The translations under genes were made by a program, and so were the position numbers. Under the pieces are notes generated by a model, which saw only the letters and a program-made list of their open reading frames with translations, searched no databases and had not been told where the DNA came from. A stretch of DNA of 36,443 nucleotides. Origin: Ensifer sp. LCM 4579. GTDB lineage: Bacteria > Pseudomonadota > Alphaproteobacteria > Rhizobiales > Rhizobiaceae. This document shows positions 6,421-15,915 of this stretch, in pieces; position 1 is the stretch's first letter; each line of letters starts with the position of its first letter. The DNA is taken from NCBI RefSeq assembly GCF_001854885.1, contig NZ_MDDV01000023.1:1-36443 (forward strand), written 5' to 3'.

Positions 6421-8726
6421 ACGCAGAGCCGGACGCCATGGCAGGGGCCGCGGAACGACGGGGTGGCGCAGAGGGGCAGACGGCCCTGGTCCTTGGTGAG
6501 CGTTCTGAGCAGTCCTCCTGGGAGTTGTCCATCACCTCCGTTCATGCCAGCCGGTTCGGCGACCATGTGATCATCGGTCGAGACGAAACCGAGCAGCTCC
6601 GTCGTGCCCTCGTCCCTTCCAGGCGGTCGCCGCGCGACCCAGCAGTTGGCGAGACCTGGCGCGTCACTGGCCCCATCAAGACCCATCCGGAATACGGCCC
6701 CCAGCTCCATGCCGAAGTGTCGCTGCCGCTGGTGACGACAGGCAGGGCGATCATCCGGCATCTGGCCACCGACAAGCGCTTTCCCGGTATCGGCTGGGCG
6801 ACGGCGGAGAAGCTGTGGCGGCAGTTCGGTGACGCTATCTACGACCGTATCCGTGATCGAGACCTGAGATCGTTAGCGAACGTCGTCGGTCCCGAGCGAG
6901 CTGTCGCCATCGTCGATGGCTTCGGCATGCTGTGCGATGAGGTGGAAATCTTCCGTTGGCTGGATCGCTACGGCGTATCGCCTCGGGTCGCCGGTGCGGC
7001 CGCCCGTGTCTGGGGCGTCGGGGCAATCGACCGTATCAAGTCCGACCCCTACGCCATGACGCTGCTGGAACCGTGGAAGGAGGTCGACACGAGGGCTCTG
7101 CGCCTCGGCGTCGCCCCTGACGACCGCAGACGGCTGTCCGCCGCAGTTGAAGAGGCGCTGGCCATCCGGTTCCGGGCCGGGCACATGGCCTCCCCCGCCG
7201 CCTCGATAAAGCCGCTCGTCCGCCGTCTGCTGTCGCCGTGGGGCGGCGATCCTGCGTGGGCGATCGATGTCGCCTTGGCGCGCGGGCGCGTGATCGCAGC
7301 GGATGCTGAGACACTGCAATCACGGGCGTGTCGGTTCATGGAGGACGAGGTCGCTCGGCTGATCTCGGAGCGGGTCCGCCGGGAATTGCCGCACTCCGAT
7401 GGGAAGCCCATCCTCGAAGCGATCGCCAAGGTTGAAGGCGAGTTCGGATACGAGTTGACCCCCGCCCAGCGCGAAGCCGTGTTCATGGCGACGTCCTGCG
7501 GCGTTTGCGTGATCAGCGGAGGCGCTGGCACAGGCAAGACCACCGTCGTTCGGGCAATCCTGGCGGCGATGGAGGCACAACGCGATAATCTTCCACCCGC
7601 GCAGCGTGGTGAAGTCGAACACCTGCAGGTCGCACTTGCGGGTCGCGCGGTCAGAAGGATTACCGAGGCAACCGGGCGTCCGGCAAGCACCCTCTCCCGC
7701 ACGATCCACGACATCGAGGACGCGGGCCGCCGGATACGGGCCGGGACGATCATCTTCGACGAATCCTCGATGCTCGACACGCCGTCGCTCTACAGGGTCC
7801 TCGTCCAGCTTCCGGCAGAGGTTAGCCTGATCTTCATCGGCGATCCCGGTCAGCTTCCGCCAATCGGGCCTGGACTGCCCTTCCATATCATGGTGAAGAC
7901 CGCTGCCATTCCTTCTGTCACTCTCGATGTCGTGCATCGTCAGGACGACACCACCGGCATCCCCGCCGTCGCCTCTGCGGTTCGCCACGGCAGGTCCGTG
8001 AACTTGCGACGGTTCGACCCGAATGTCGCCCTGTCACCTGGCGTCTACCTCTTCCCTGCTTCCAGGGAGGAAGCGGCGGCAAAGACATTGGCGGCGTTCC
8101 GCGCCATGTGCGGTCGTGCTCCCGCCTCCGGCAGGACTGCCGCCCTGCACGATCTGGACGTGCAGATACTCACGCAGGTGAAAAACGGTCCGACGGGGTC
8201 GAAGGAGCTGAACCGCGTCATCGAGGCGGAATACATGAGCCGCCAACCCAATATCGACGATTGGGGCCTGAGCGTCGGCTCCAAGGTCATGTGGCTCAAG
8301 AACGACTACTCCAAGGCACCGCAACTCGACGCTGACGGCAATTCCCTGGTCGACACGGCAACCGGCGAGGCGATCTGCTCGGGGTTCATGAACGGCTCCC
8401 TCGGCGTCGTGACCAGGCAGCACCAGAAAGGTGCCTGGGTCAGGTTCGATGACGGCGCTGAAGACGTAATCACGACGGCCGACCTTGAGAAGCTGACCCA
8501 CGGCTGGGCCATCAGCGTTCATAAGGCTCAAGGCTCCGCCTTCAGCCGGGTAATCATTCCTCTGGTCCGATCCAGGCTCTTGGACAGGACCATGCTTTAC
8601 ACCGCCATCACTCGGGCCGTCGAAACCGTGGTGTTGGTCGGCGATCCAGACCTCCTCAACGAGGTCATCTCCATGGCTCCGAAGAGCCTGCAACGGAACA
8701 GTGCCCTGAACTTCGAAACGCAATAA
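6417..8726 (+). CDS. RecD2-like SF1B helicase
   Basis: ATP-dependent DNA helicase of the RecD2/TraA-like superfamily 1B, about 769 aa. The N-terminus has an OB-like strand set (GETWRVTGPIKTHPEYGPQ) and helix-hairpin-helix segments (FPGIGWATAEKLW), as in RecD2. The motor follows: Walker A GGAGTGKTT near residue 367, motif II IIFDESS near 443, motif III GDPGQLPPIG, and the C-terminal UvrD_C_2-type HKAQGSAF near 701. All main ATPase motifs are intact. Start choice: GTG 6417 overlaps the mini-gene stop; GTG 6408 and ATG 6438 are alternatives. It is the last gene of the recombinase operon, which suggests that unwinding, for example of a recombination intermediate or during replication of an excised form, is part of the element's cycle. 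A role in defence or repair is also possible. Confidence 0.85.
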   Translation: MNAEPDAMAGAAERRGGAEGQTALVLGERSEQSSWELSITSVHASRFGDHVIIGRDETEQLRRALVPSRRSPRDPAVGETWRVTGPIKTHPEYGPQLHAEVSLPLVTTGRAIIRHLATDKRFPGIGWATAEKLWRQFGDAIYDRIRDRDLRSLANVVGPERAVAIVDGFGMLCDEVEIFRWLDRYGVSPRVAGAAARVWGVGAIDRIKSDPYAMTLLEPWKEVDTRALRLGVAPDDRRRLSAAVEEALAIRFRAGHMASPAASIKPLVRRLLSPWGGDPAWAIDVALARGRVIAADAETLQSRACRFMEDEVARLISERVRRELPHSDGKPILEAIAKVEGEFGYELTPAQREAVFMATSCGVCVISGGAGTGKTTVVRAILAAMEAQRDNLPPAQRGEVEHLQVALAGRAVRRITEATGRPASTLSRTIHDIEDAGRRIRAGTIIFDESSMLDTPSLYRVLVQLPAEVSLIFIGDPGQLPPIGPGLPFHIMVKTAAIPSVTLDVVHRQDDTTGIPAVASAVRHGRSVNLRRFDPNVALSPGVYLFPASREEAAAKTLAAFRAMCGRAPASGRTAALHDLDVQILTQVKNGPTGSKELNRVIEAEYMSRQPNIDDWGLSVGSKVMWLKNDYSKAPQLDADGNSLVDTATGEAICSGFMNGSLGVVTRQHQKGAWVRFDDGAEDVITTADLEKLTHGWAISVHKAQGSAFSRVIIPLVRSRLLDRTMLYTAITRAVETVVLVGDPDLLNEVISMAPKSLQRNSALNFETQ

Positions 8727-8806
8727 AAAGCAACAACGGCCTCAGCAGGCCGCGCTACAGTGCCGTTCGTTGTTGCGAATGGTCTCCGAAATAAGAGCAA
8801 CAAACG
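8725..8806 (+). terminator. GCAACAA repeats and nested hairpins after the helicase
   Basis: Just after the helicase stop, GCAACAACG (8730-8738) and its exact complement CGTTGTTGC (8768-8776) can pair. Inside, GGCCT-CAGC-AGGCC (8738-8751) forms a second hairpin. A third copy, GCAACAAACG, follows at 8797-8806. AAAAAGCAACA at 8725-8735 is also the exact reverse complement of TGTTGCTTTTT at 147-157 left of the operon. The structure may terminate the operon, although there is no T tract, or mark the right end of the element. Confidence 0.4.
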
Positions 8807-9036
8807 TCCCAAAATCGGTACCGCAACACCGAGATAGAGGGCGTGACGCCTTCAGCCCCTGCCCTGGCGAGCATTCAGCCACTCACTCACTCAGCTACAG
8901 CGGCCGAAATTGCACTCTTTGGAACTGAGCCTTTGTTATTTTACGCTTCCAGAGCGGCAACGACCTTCAACGCGACAGATTCGTCTTCGCACCCCGTGCC
9001 TGCCGTATTCGAGCTTCGCGATTACGCACAACCACT
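8807..9036. other. intergenic, no gene recognised
   Basis: About 230 bases between the repeat block and the next ribosome binding site. An open frame runs from 8843 into the short ORF at 9053, but it has no family resemblance and no good start signal of its own. I see no RNA gene here. Confidence 0.4.
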
Positions 9037-9052
9037 AAGGAGGATCACCCTC

Positions 9053-9100
9053 ATGAAAGCGCTCGTAACCTTCTGTCACAAGACCGGCCGCCACCAGTGA
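9053..9100 (+). CDS. 15-aa ORF with near-perfect Shine-Dalgarno
   Basis: AAGGAGG at 9037-9043 sits 9 bases before ATG 9053, the strongest ribosome binding site in this zone, yet the frame ends after 15 codons (MKALVTFCHKTGRHQ). It may be a real small peptide, a leader peptide, or the start of a truncated gene. The same frame is open upstream to 8843, so it could also be the tail of a longer protein. Confidence 0.3.
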   Translation: MKALVTFCHKTGRHQ

Positions 9101-9339
9101 GGCCAAAGGTCTGATATCCATTGCCGGGCATTTTTCCCGCCACATATTCAAGCGATAAGCACCCATGCGAGGGTTAACTCCCGTTTGCTATAGTGGTGCG
9201 AGGTCCCAGAGCGCAGCTTCCTGTCCCTTCGGCAAACGCTCTGAGACGGCCCAAGATCGGACGAGACCCGAGCCGCCGAGCGCGTCCGCCCTCGCCCGAA
9301 CGAAGGCCGGCTCAGGATCATTCTCAATCAGGCACGAAG

Positions 9340-9600
9340 ATGTCCTTAGTTCGTGCCGGCAGAGCCCGCCTGGCAATGGCTCTGCCGCAGTGTCGAAAGC
9401 AACTGCTCTCAGCGAAGAGCCGTGATTTGGACGACCTCTTCGAAGGCTATGCCCTTGCGGCCGAAGCGCTGGATAGGTTGCAAACGGAGGAGCCGCAGCA
9501 ACCCGATCTCACCTCGGAATACCGCAACATCTGTGCAAGCATTCAAGACGAGGTTCTGCGACTGCTGGGCCAGCTCGATGGCGCGGCTAACGGCGCGTGA
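9340..9600 (+). CDS. small hypothetical protein
   Basis: Encodes about 86 aa, starting MSLVRAGRAR. The frame is open further upstream (from 9193), but that part is Arg/Pro-rich and not protein-like. The sequence is mostly helical, with a core LDDLFEGYALAAEALDRL, and ends in LLGQLDGAANGA. It looks like the small conserved helical proteins of rhizobial genomes. No domain recognised. It stands alone, with a weak ribosome binding site. Confidence 0.5.
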   Translation: MSLVRAGRARLAMALPQCRKQLLSAKSRDLDDLFEGYALAAEALDRLQTEEPQQPDLTSEYRNICASIQDEVLRLLGQLDGAANGA

Positions 9601-9664
9601 CGATCAACTCGCGAAATGCGGTGCCTTCCCGCCCGCCGCTGTCCTCGATGAACCGTCCAACCCC

Positions 9665-9772
9665 GCGTCCTTGAGGGCTCTTCAAGGTGCTTCAAAGGCG
9701 TCAAAATCAGAAGCGCCCGCTAAAGGAGCGGGTGCCGAGTCGTTTCGGGGACTCTTCGCTCCCGATTTTTGG
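9665..9772 (+). ncRNA. candidate structured RNA, three hairpins
   Basis: Three successive hairpins lie in a gene-free stretch: CCTTGA/TCAAGG (9669-9674 with 9682-9687), GCGCCCGCT/AGCGGGTGC (9713-9721 with 9727-9735, one G-T pair), and GAGTC/GACTC (9737-9741 with 9750-9754), followed by a GATTTTT run near 9765-9770. This is the layout of a small RNA with a terminator-like 3' end. Strand and function are inferred only from the T run; no family recognised. The rest of 9601-9979 shows no gene. Confidence 0.3.
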
Positions 9773-9979
9773 GGACGCATGGGTCACATGCGGGGGGCGA
9801 TGCTCCAGAACGCATCAGCAGCCAAAAGGTTTCACTGGAGCTCTGTATCGCTTCATTAGGATGTGTTTATGCATCGCCGCATTGCTCACGAGCGAATTGC
9901 GAAGGGGCAGCTCTGGGCTCGCAGAGGCGTATCGGCATTAACCCCTTGATCGGAAGCTCGCCGCCGGCAGGAGGTCCTC

Positions 9980-10216
9980 ATGGACTTCACATCAGAGATC
10001 AAGAGCATGACTGACTCGGAGCTCCGAGAGATCTGCGTCTTAGCCGTCGCTTTATGCGCGATCGACGAGGCGATGGATGAGGCGATGCGGCTCTTCTGGC
10101 GCGAGGTTCTGAAAGAGGTCTTTATTCGCGGATGGGCTGGCGGTAATGATGCGATCGTCCGCGATACGCTCTTCGAGGTCGAGAGTTTAAAGGCCTACAA
10201 CCGGATAACTCAGTGA
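9980..10216 (+). CDS. small acidic hypothetical protein
   Basis: 78 aa, start ATG 9980 with GGAGG a few bases upstream. The protein is largely alpha-helical and acidic in its first half (MTDSELREICVLAVALCAIDEAMDEAMRLFWREVLKE). No signal peptide, transmembrane segment or metal-binding motif. Function unknown. Composition and ribosome binding site support a real gene. Confidence 0.55.
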   Translation: MDFTSEIKSMTDSELREICVLAVALCAIDEAMDEAMRLFWREVLKEVFIRGWAGGNDAIVRDTLFEVESLKAYNRITQ

Positions 10217-10240
10217 GCCCAAATGCGCTCGTGGCCGGAC

Positions 10241-10426
10241 TCAGCGGTGCCTGGGGACGTCTGTGATCTGTGGTGTGTAGACCGCTGAGTCGGTCCTGTT
10301 CTCCGACCAAGCCCCGCCGATTGCCAAGTAGGCGAGAATGACGCCCATGGAAAGTAAGATGACGGCGATCGGGAAAGCTGTTGAGGCGTTCCGTTCTGGC
10401 GGATCGTGATAATCGCGGAAATTCAT
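10241..10426 (-). CDS. small single-span membrane protein
   Basis: 61 aa. A polar N-terminus (MNFRDYHDPPER) is followed by one hydrophobic span at about residues 17-38 (TAFPIAVILLSMGVILAYLAI) and a short polar tail. GGGAG lies 6 bases before the ATG. Function unknown; tiny membrane proteins of this shape are common among rhizobial stress-related gene sets. Confidence 0.5.
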   Translation of the reverse strand: MNFRDYHDPPERNASTAFPIAVILLSMGVILAYLAIGGAWSENRTDSAVYTPQITDVPRHR

Positions 10427-10477
10427 TTTCGCACTCCCGTGAGATGTTGAGGGAGAGCGAGCGGTTCGGCGACCTAC

Positions 10478-10753
10478 CTACCACCGATAATATCCGAAGA
10501 CCGGTCGAGCATGGCGCTTACACTTGATCTCTTCCTCATACGCGTCATCGTCCCACTTGCGCTCGATCTTGCAGCGGCCGCGACGGTATTCTTCTTTGTA
10601 GGCTCTCCGCTCGTATCGGGGTTCATCATAGTAGTAGCGGTAAGAATGCCAGCGCCAATGGCCGCTTTCGTCCTTCCAAGGATCGGCCACTGCATTCCCG
10701 GCGAGAACCGCGAACGCCATGCCGGCGGCGGCAGCTATGGCCATGAGTTTCAT
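10478..10753 (-). CDS. secreted Tyr/Arg-rich small protein
   Basis: About 91 aa from the ATG at 10753, which has AGGAGA 7 bases upstream; a longer frame to 10789 adds 12 basic residues without such a site. Residues 1-24 are a signal peptide (MKLMAIAAAAGMAFAVLAGNAVADP) with an Ala-x-Ala-type cleavage region. The mature part is rich in Tyr, Arg, Glu and Asp (RYYYDEPRYERRAYKEEYRRGRCKIERKW) and has two Cys (CKIERK and CKRH) that could form a disulfide in the periplasm. Similar short secreted proteins are frequent in rhizobia. Function unknown. Confidence 0.6.
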   Translation of the reverse strand: MKLMAIAAAAGMAFAVLAGNAVADPWKDESGHWRWHSYRYYYDEPRYERRAYKEEYRRGRCKIERKWDDDAYEEEIKCKRHARPVFGYYRW

Positions 10754-11008
10754 GGCTCGTCTCCTTCTTGCTTTAATCTTAACGTTCATTCCGGCGCTTA
10801 GTTTCGGAGATCGATCCCGAATGGGAACTGAAGAGCAGCGGCTCGGGTCTTGTCAGCCCGGCTCTGTGCCGCAAGGTACCGGGAAGCGCCAGGCGCGCTT
10901 CCAGATGGTGAAGCCCCAGAGCGCTGTTACCCAGAAGGGACTATTGGGGCCTCTCTCTGGGACCCATCACGGGGCCGCGTCGGCTTCCCCGATCTGGACC
11001 CGCAATCT

Positions 11009-11227
11009 TCATCGGCGCGGGCGCCGCCGTGGTCGGTGTCTTCGCATCTTCTCCGAGGGATCGATGAACAGCACCAACACAACCGCTGCCGCCACAAGTA
11101 TGTATCCCGGAATGCCTGTCTTTGCGCTCGCGACAGCGGCAATCAACATGGCGGCTGCTATGTAGATTGCCGTTGACCCGGGACCGGATGTGACGCCCCA
11201 AACGAGATCGGAAATTCGATTTTCCAT
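11009..11227 (-). CDS. small two-span membrane protein
   Basis: 72 aa. Two hydrophobic segments, about residues 18-34 (STAIYIAAAMLIAAVAS) and 40-55 (PGYILVAAAVVLVLFI), are followed by a strongly basic tail (RRHRPRRRPRR) expected to stay in the cytoplasm. GGAAAG precedes the start by a few bases. No family recognised. Confidence 0.5.
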   Translation of the reverse strand: MENRISDLVWGVTSGPGSTAIYIAAAMLIAAVASAKTGIPGYILVAAAVVLVLFIDPSEKMRRHRPRRRPRR

Positions 11228-11630
11228 CTACTTTCCAACATCGCCATATCTAATAACCCCGATAGAACTGGCTGGGACCGGTAAGAAACAACAGTCCGTC
11301 CGTGTTTTCGATTACCTCCGATTGTGCGTCGGAAAAGCTATTTTGCAACCGGCTTCAGACCTTTGGCACCGCGCGCTGGACTAAAGTCCTACCCGCCCAA
11401 CAGGCTCTGCGGGTGGAACTACCCTCAATCGACGGTTGCTTGCCAATGGCGCTGCCGTCACGGGAAGATGCCTATGCTTCACCCTCAAAGCTAGGAGTTG
11501 GTGCGATGAGCCCTATCCGTGACGATTGGTCCAAAATAATCTCCCGGGCAGTCTAGAGCGTCGCGTCAAGAGGTGGAGTCGAAACCATTAGATCAGAGAT
11601 CGGCCCAAATCGTGGCGCCAAATCATGGCT
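11228..11630. other. intergenic upstream of groES, no gene recognised
   Basis: About 400 bases. A 16-codon frame with an AGGAG site (ATG near 11506, MSPIRDDWSKIISRAV) is the only coding-like element and may be the start of a lost gene. No RNA gene seen. Confidence 0.4.
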
Positions 11631-11657
11631 TTAGCACTCCATGTGGTGGAGTGCTAA
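11631..11657 (+). promoter_or_regulatory. CIRCE operator (HrcA site)
   Basis: A perfect CIRCE inverted repeat, TTAGCACTC - 9 bases - GAGTGCTAA, 148 bases upstream of the groES start. CIRCE is the binding site of the heat-shock repressor HrcA, and its presence predicts release of repression at high temperature or when GroEL is titrated by unfolded protein. Confidence 0.95.
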
Positions 11658-11671
11658 AAAATTTCATCTCC

Positions 11672-11702
11672 CTCTTGAAACTCGAAAAGCCAGAAACCAG
11701 AT
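11672..11702 (+). promoter_or_regulatory. RpoH (sigma-32)-like promoter of groESL
   Basis: CTCTTGAA (11672-11679), then 17 bases, then CCAGAT (11697-11702). This fits the alphaproteobacterial RpoH pattern CnCTTGAA-N17-CCAnAT. It lies about 100 bases before groES and directly after the CIRCE element, implying both sigma-32 activation and HrcA repression. Confidence 0.6.
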
Positions 11703-11804
11703 CGATTGGCGCGATGCCAGAACATCGTGCGTCCCGCGTCGGATTCGCATCGGATGCGGCGCCGAGGATCCTCTAAAAATCTGTTTGTCGACGAGGAGAG
11801 CAAC

Positions 11805-13803
<1,999 letters not shown>

Positions 13804-13814
13804 CCGAAGCGATA

Positions 13815-13839
13815 GGTCCGCGCCAGACAGGCGCGGACC
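13815..13839 (+). terminator. terminator hairpin of groESL
   Basis: A perfect 10-bp stem, GGTCCGCGCC and GGCGCGGACC, with a 5-base loop, starts 12 bases after the groEL stop. There is no T tract, so it may act as a 3' end stabiliser or a GC-only terminator. Confidence 0.65.
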
Positions 13840-14094
13840 GCCTGGGGGAGCCCTCGACGAATGAGGTGTTCGAACATGATTTGGAGCAGGTTGGCAGGAG
13901 CCCGAGACGTGACTTCGACGAGTCTGGACCCGAGGCCGCCAGTCCGCTCCGAAGGAGGATCTGAAGAAATCGGGGCCAAAAAGACTACGCGTTCGTCGAA
14001 ACATGTTGGCGTATTCGCCGCACTCGTCCTCGTTACGGTTCCTGGGCCGCTATCGGCGGTGCAGCTGCGGGCCGCCATGGCCGCAGCTGGCGTC
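13840..14094. other. intergenic, no gene recognised
   Basis: About 250 bases downstream of groEL. Frames are open on both strands, but none shows a start signal with a recognisable protein. One plus-strand stretch near 14000-14060 encodes a hydrophobic run resembling a signal peptide without a proper start. I cannot support a gene here. Confidence 0.4.
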
Positions 14095-14262
14095 TCACGC
14101 ACTCCCCTCCGTCTCGCTACCCTCGTCCACCTCATGGAAAGGCAGAAATCCGTACTGCTCCAGCCATTCGCGAACGATGAGGCGGATTAGCTCTTGTCGC
14201 TTGATCTCCAGTTCTTCACCGGCGCGAGCGAGCGCCATCTCAACGTCGTCTTCGAAGGTCAT
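14095..14262 (-). CDS. 55-aa RHH-like small protein
   Basis: Begins at the ATG 14262-14260, which overlaps the stop of the gene before it (TGATG), and runs 55 codons to TGA at 14097-14095. The segment VEMALARAGEELEIKRQELIRLIVREWLEQYGF has the helix-turn-helix spacing and hydrophobic pattern of ribbon-helix-helix (CopG/Arc-like) DNA-binding proteins, and the tail is acidic (EVDEGSETEGSA). With the upstream partner it could be a small toxin-antitoxin-like or autoregulated pair; both points are inference from shape only. Confidence 0.45.
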   Translation of the reverse strand: MTFEDDVEMALARAGEELEIKRQELIRLIVREWLEQYGFLPFHEVDEGSETEGSA

Positions 14263-14507
14263 CAGAGTTTGACTTTCAGCGTGTTAGTGCCGTTCCCGTG
14301 GCCACTACTCGAGATGACACCCTTGCTTACGAGCCACGCCTCGAAGGTGCCCGGGCACCACTCGTGAGTCCACATCCCGCGATACGAGAAACCAAGACTA
14401 TGGGAGCCGCGCCCAATGGCGTTGAAGCCTTCCTCAGTAAGGGGCGCGGGTCCATCTGGCGGTTGGACCCTTCCGGGATACTTCTTCTTCGCCCTTCTGA
14501 TTTTCAC
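14262..14507 (-). CDS. 81-aa hypothetical protein coupled to an RHH-like gene
   Basis: Preferred start GTG at 14507 with GGGGG 6 bases upstream; the frame is open to 14525. The protein has a basic N-terminus (KIRRAKKKYPG) and a compact body with Trp and Cys (YRGMWTHEWCPGTFEAWLVSKGVI), ending in TLKVKL. No family recognised. Its stop codon overlaps the start of the RHH-like gene, so the two are translated together. Basic first protein plus small acidic DNA-binding-like second protein is compatible with a toxin-antitoxin pair, but no toxin fold is recognisable. Confidence 0.4.
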   Translation of the reverse strand: MKIRRAKKKYPGRVQPPDGPAPLTEEGFNAIGRGSHSLGFSYRGMWTHEWCPGTFEAWLVSKGVISSSGHGNGTNTLKVKL

Positions 14508-14690
14508 TGTCAGCCCCCTACGCACTACAACCGAGAGGTTTAGGGTGTCACACGACAGGTTGCAGTCAAGGATTAGAGGCGTCGCCCAATGGAGCTACTG
14601 AAGTCGGTGATTCCCAGCTTTCCTGTCAGTGGCGCTAGAAAAAGAAGCCTGGTGCCGATGCATCCGCGAAAGGCCAGTATTGGGACCCAA

Positions 14691-15420
14691 TTAGGAGGAG
14701 GTCGGAGTTTCTGTTTCACAGCGTCGTAAGATCCCGACGATACCGGAGGCCCAAATTGACTTGAGCTTGACCCGCTGATCGAGCTTCTCTGCCTCTTCCT
14801 TGCGTTCGCTGTATCTGTCGACGAGGTAGGCGGATGCGTCCCGAGTGAGCAGCGTGAACTTCACGAGCTCCTCGCAGACATCGACCACGCGATCGTAGAA
14901 GGAAGACGGCTTCATGCGTCCGTTCGCATCGAACTCCTGGTACGCCTTAGCGACCGAGGACTGGTTCGGAATGGTGATCATGCGCATCCAGCGGCCGAGC
15001 AGGTGGAGCGTGTTGACCGCGTTGAAGGATTGCGCCCCGCCCGACACCTGCATGACGGCGCGAGAGTCTTGCCCTGCGTTGGGTGGATTGATCCGATCGA
15101 CAGCGGTACCCAGTCGATCTGCGCCTTCATGATCCGGGTGATCGCTCCATGCCGTTCCGGGCTCACCCAGACCTGGCCTTCGGACCACTCCGAAAGCTCC
15201 CGGAGTTCCTGCACCTTCGGATGGCTGGCGGGCGCATCATCGGGAAGCGGCAGTCCGCAAGGATTGAAGAAGCGAACCTCGGCGCCGAAGTGCTCCAGCA
15301 GCCGGCCGGCCTCTTCGCAGGATGAGAATGCGCGGCGGATGGGTCGAGAACGGCGGCCGAAGCGCCTCGATATCAGGCTTGCCGAGGGTGGCGCGGATCG
15401 GCGGCGGGCAGATCAGACAA
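14691..15420 (-). pseudogene. arsH: arsH remnant (NADPH-dependent FMN reductase)
   Basis: ArsH is an NADPH:FMN oxidoreductase linked to arsenic resistance, oxidising trivalent organoarsenicals. Family sequence appears in successive frames. [10 protein letters not shown] and [17 protein letters not shown] are separated by a frame change near 15375. About 15 codons holding the flavin-binding GSLRERS segment are missing after RILIL (near 15325). [25 protein letters not shown] continues in another frame, and a further shift after HPTQGKTLA (near 15060) leads into [15 protein letters not shown] and the C-terminal part ([37 protein letters not shown]). With one deletion and at least two other frame changes it cannot give a working enzyme. 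No other ars gene is nearby, so this is a relic. Confidence 0.85.
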
Positions 15421-15536
15421 GGCGGCGGCGGGCAGCAGCCAGAAAGCCGGCCATGCGCCTTGGTCGTCCGGCTTTGCACGCGTGAGGGTGGTCCCCTGGT
15501 TCGACTGCTTGCTGCCGAGTAGTCCACCTCAGGAGG

Positions 15537-15779
15537 ATGGCGAAGGGGCGGAACGGTCGAATAAGGGAGTACACTCAACTGGTTGGCAATGAATACGACA
15601 GAGAGGAACGGCTCCGCGAGCGCGCCTATCAGATCTGGGAGCGCGAAGGCCGCAAGCATGGCGATCACGAGCGCCATTGGGAGGAGGCTGAAGCGGAACT
15701 GGGAAAAGAAGAATCCGGAACAGATTCCTCCGGGCGCTCATCTGGTCCGAGCGACGGCCGAGAAACCACAGAAGCATGA
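15537..15779 (+). CDS. DUF2934 protein
   Basis: 80 aa. The core RLRERAYQIWEREGRKHGDHERHWEEAEAEL is the DUF2934 signature, a short charged helical family common in rhizobia and often stress-linked; molecular function unknown. The C-terminal 25 residues are Ser/Gly/Glu-rich and probably disordered. AGGAGG touches ATG 15537 with no spacer, an odd arrangement, so initiation may occur slightly downstream or be inefficient. It stands alone between the arsH relic and the DUF982 gene. Confidence 0.75.
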   Translation: MAKGRNGRIREYTQLVGNEYDREERLRERAYQIWEREGRKHGDHERHWEEAEAELGKEESGTDSSGRSSGPSDGRETTEA

Positions 15780-15915
15780 GCGAAACCGTCTCTCCTTCAG
15801 GAGACCGCAAGAAAAAATCAGATGACAAGAATGCAGGTTAGCCGATCCGATTTGATCAGCGTCGATCGACTGACCTTGCCGGCCCTTTGCAAGGGCGCAA
15901 ATCGTCGAGGGGGCC

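Noticed and set aside
5807..6535. Long minus-strand frames over the small genes and the helicase start
   Set aside because: They mirror confident plus-strand genes, have Arg/Pro/Ser-rich composition and no motif.
8921..8949. Possible EcfG/RpoE2 promoter (GGAAC near 8921)
   Set aside because: The second element at the expected 16-17 base spacing does not match GTT; only CGCTT at 18 bases.
15846..15862. FNR/FixK-like TTGATCAGCGTCGA before the DUF982 gene
   Set aside because: The right half (GTCGA) deviates from RTCAA; I see no symmetric box.
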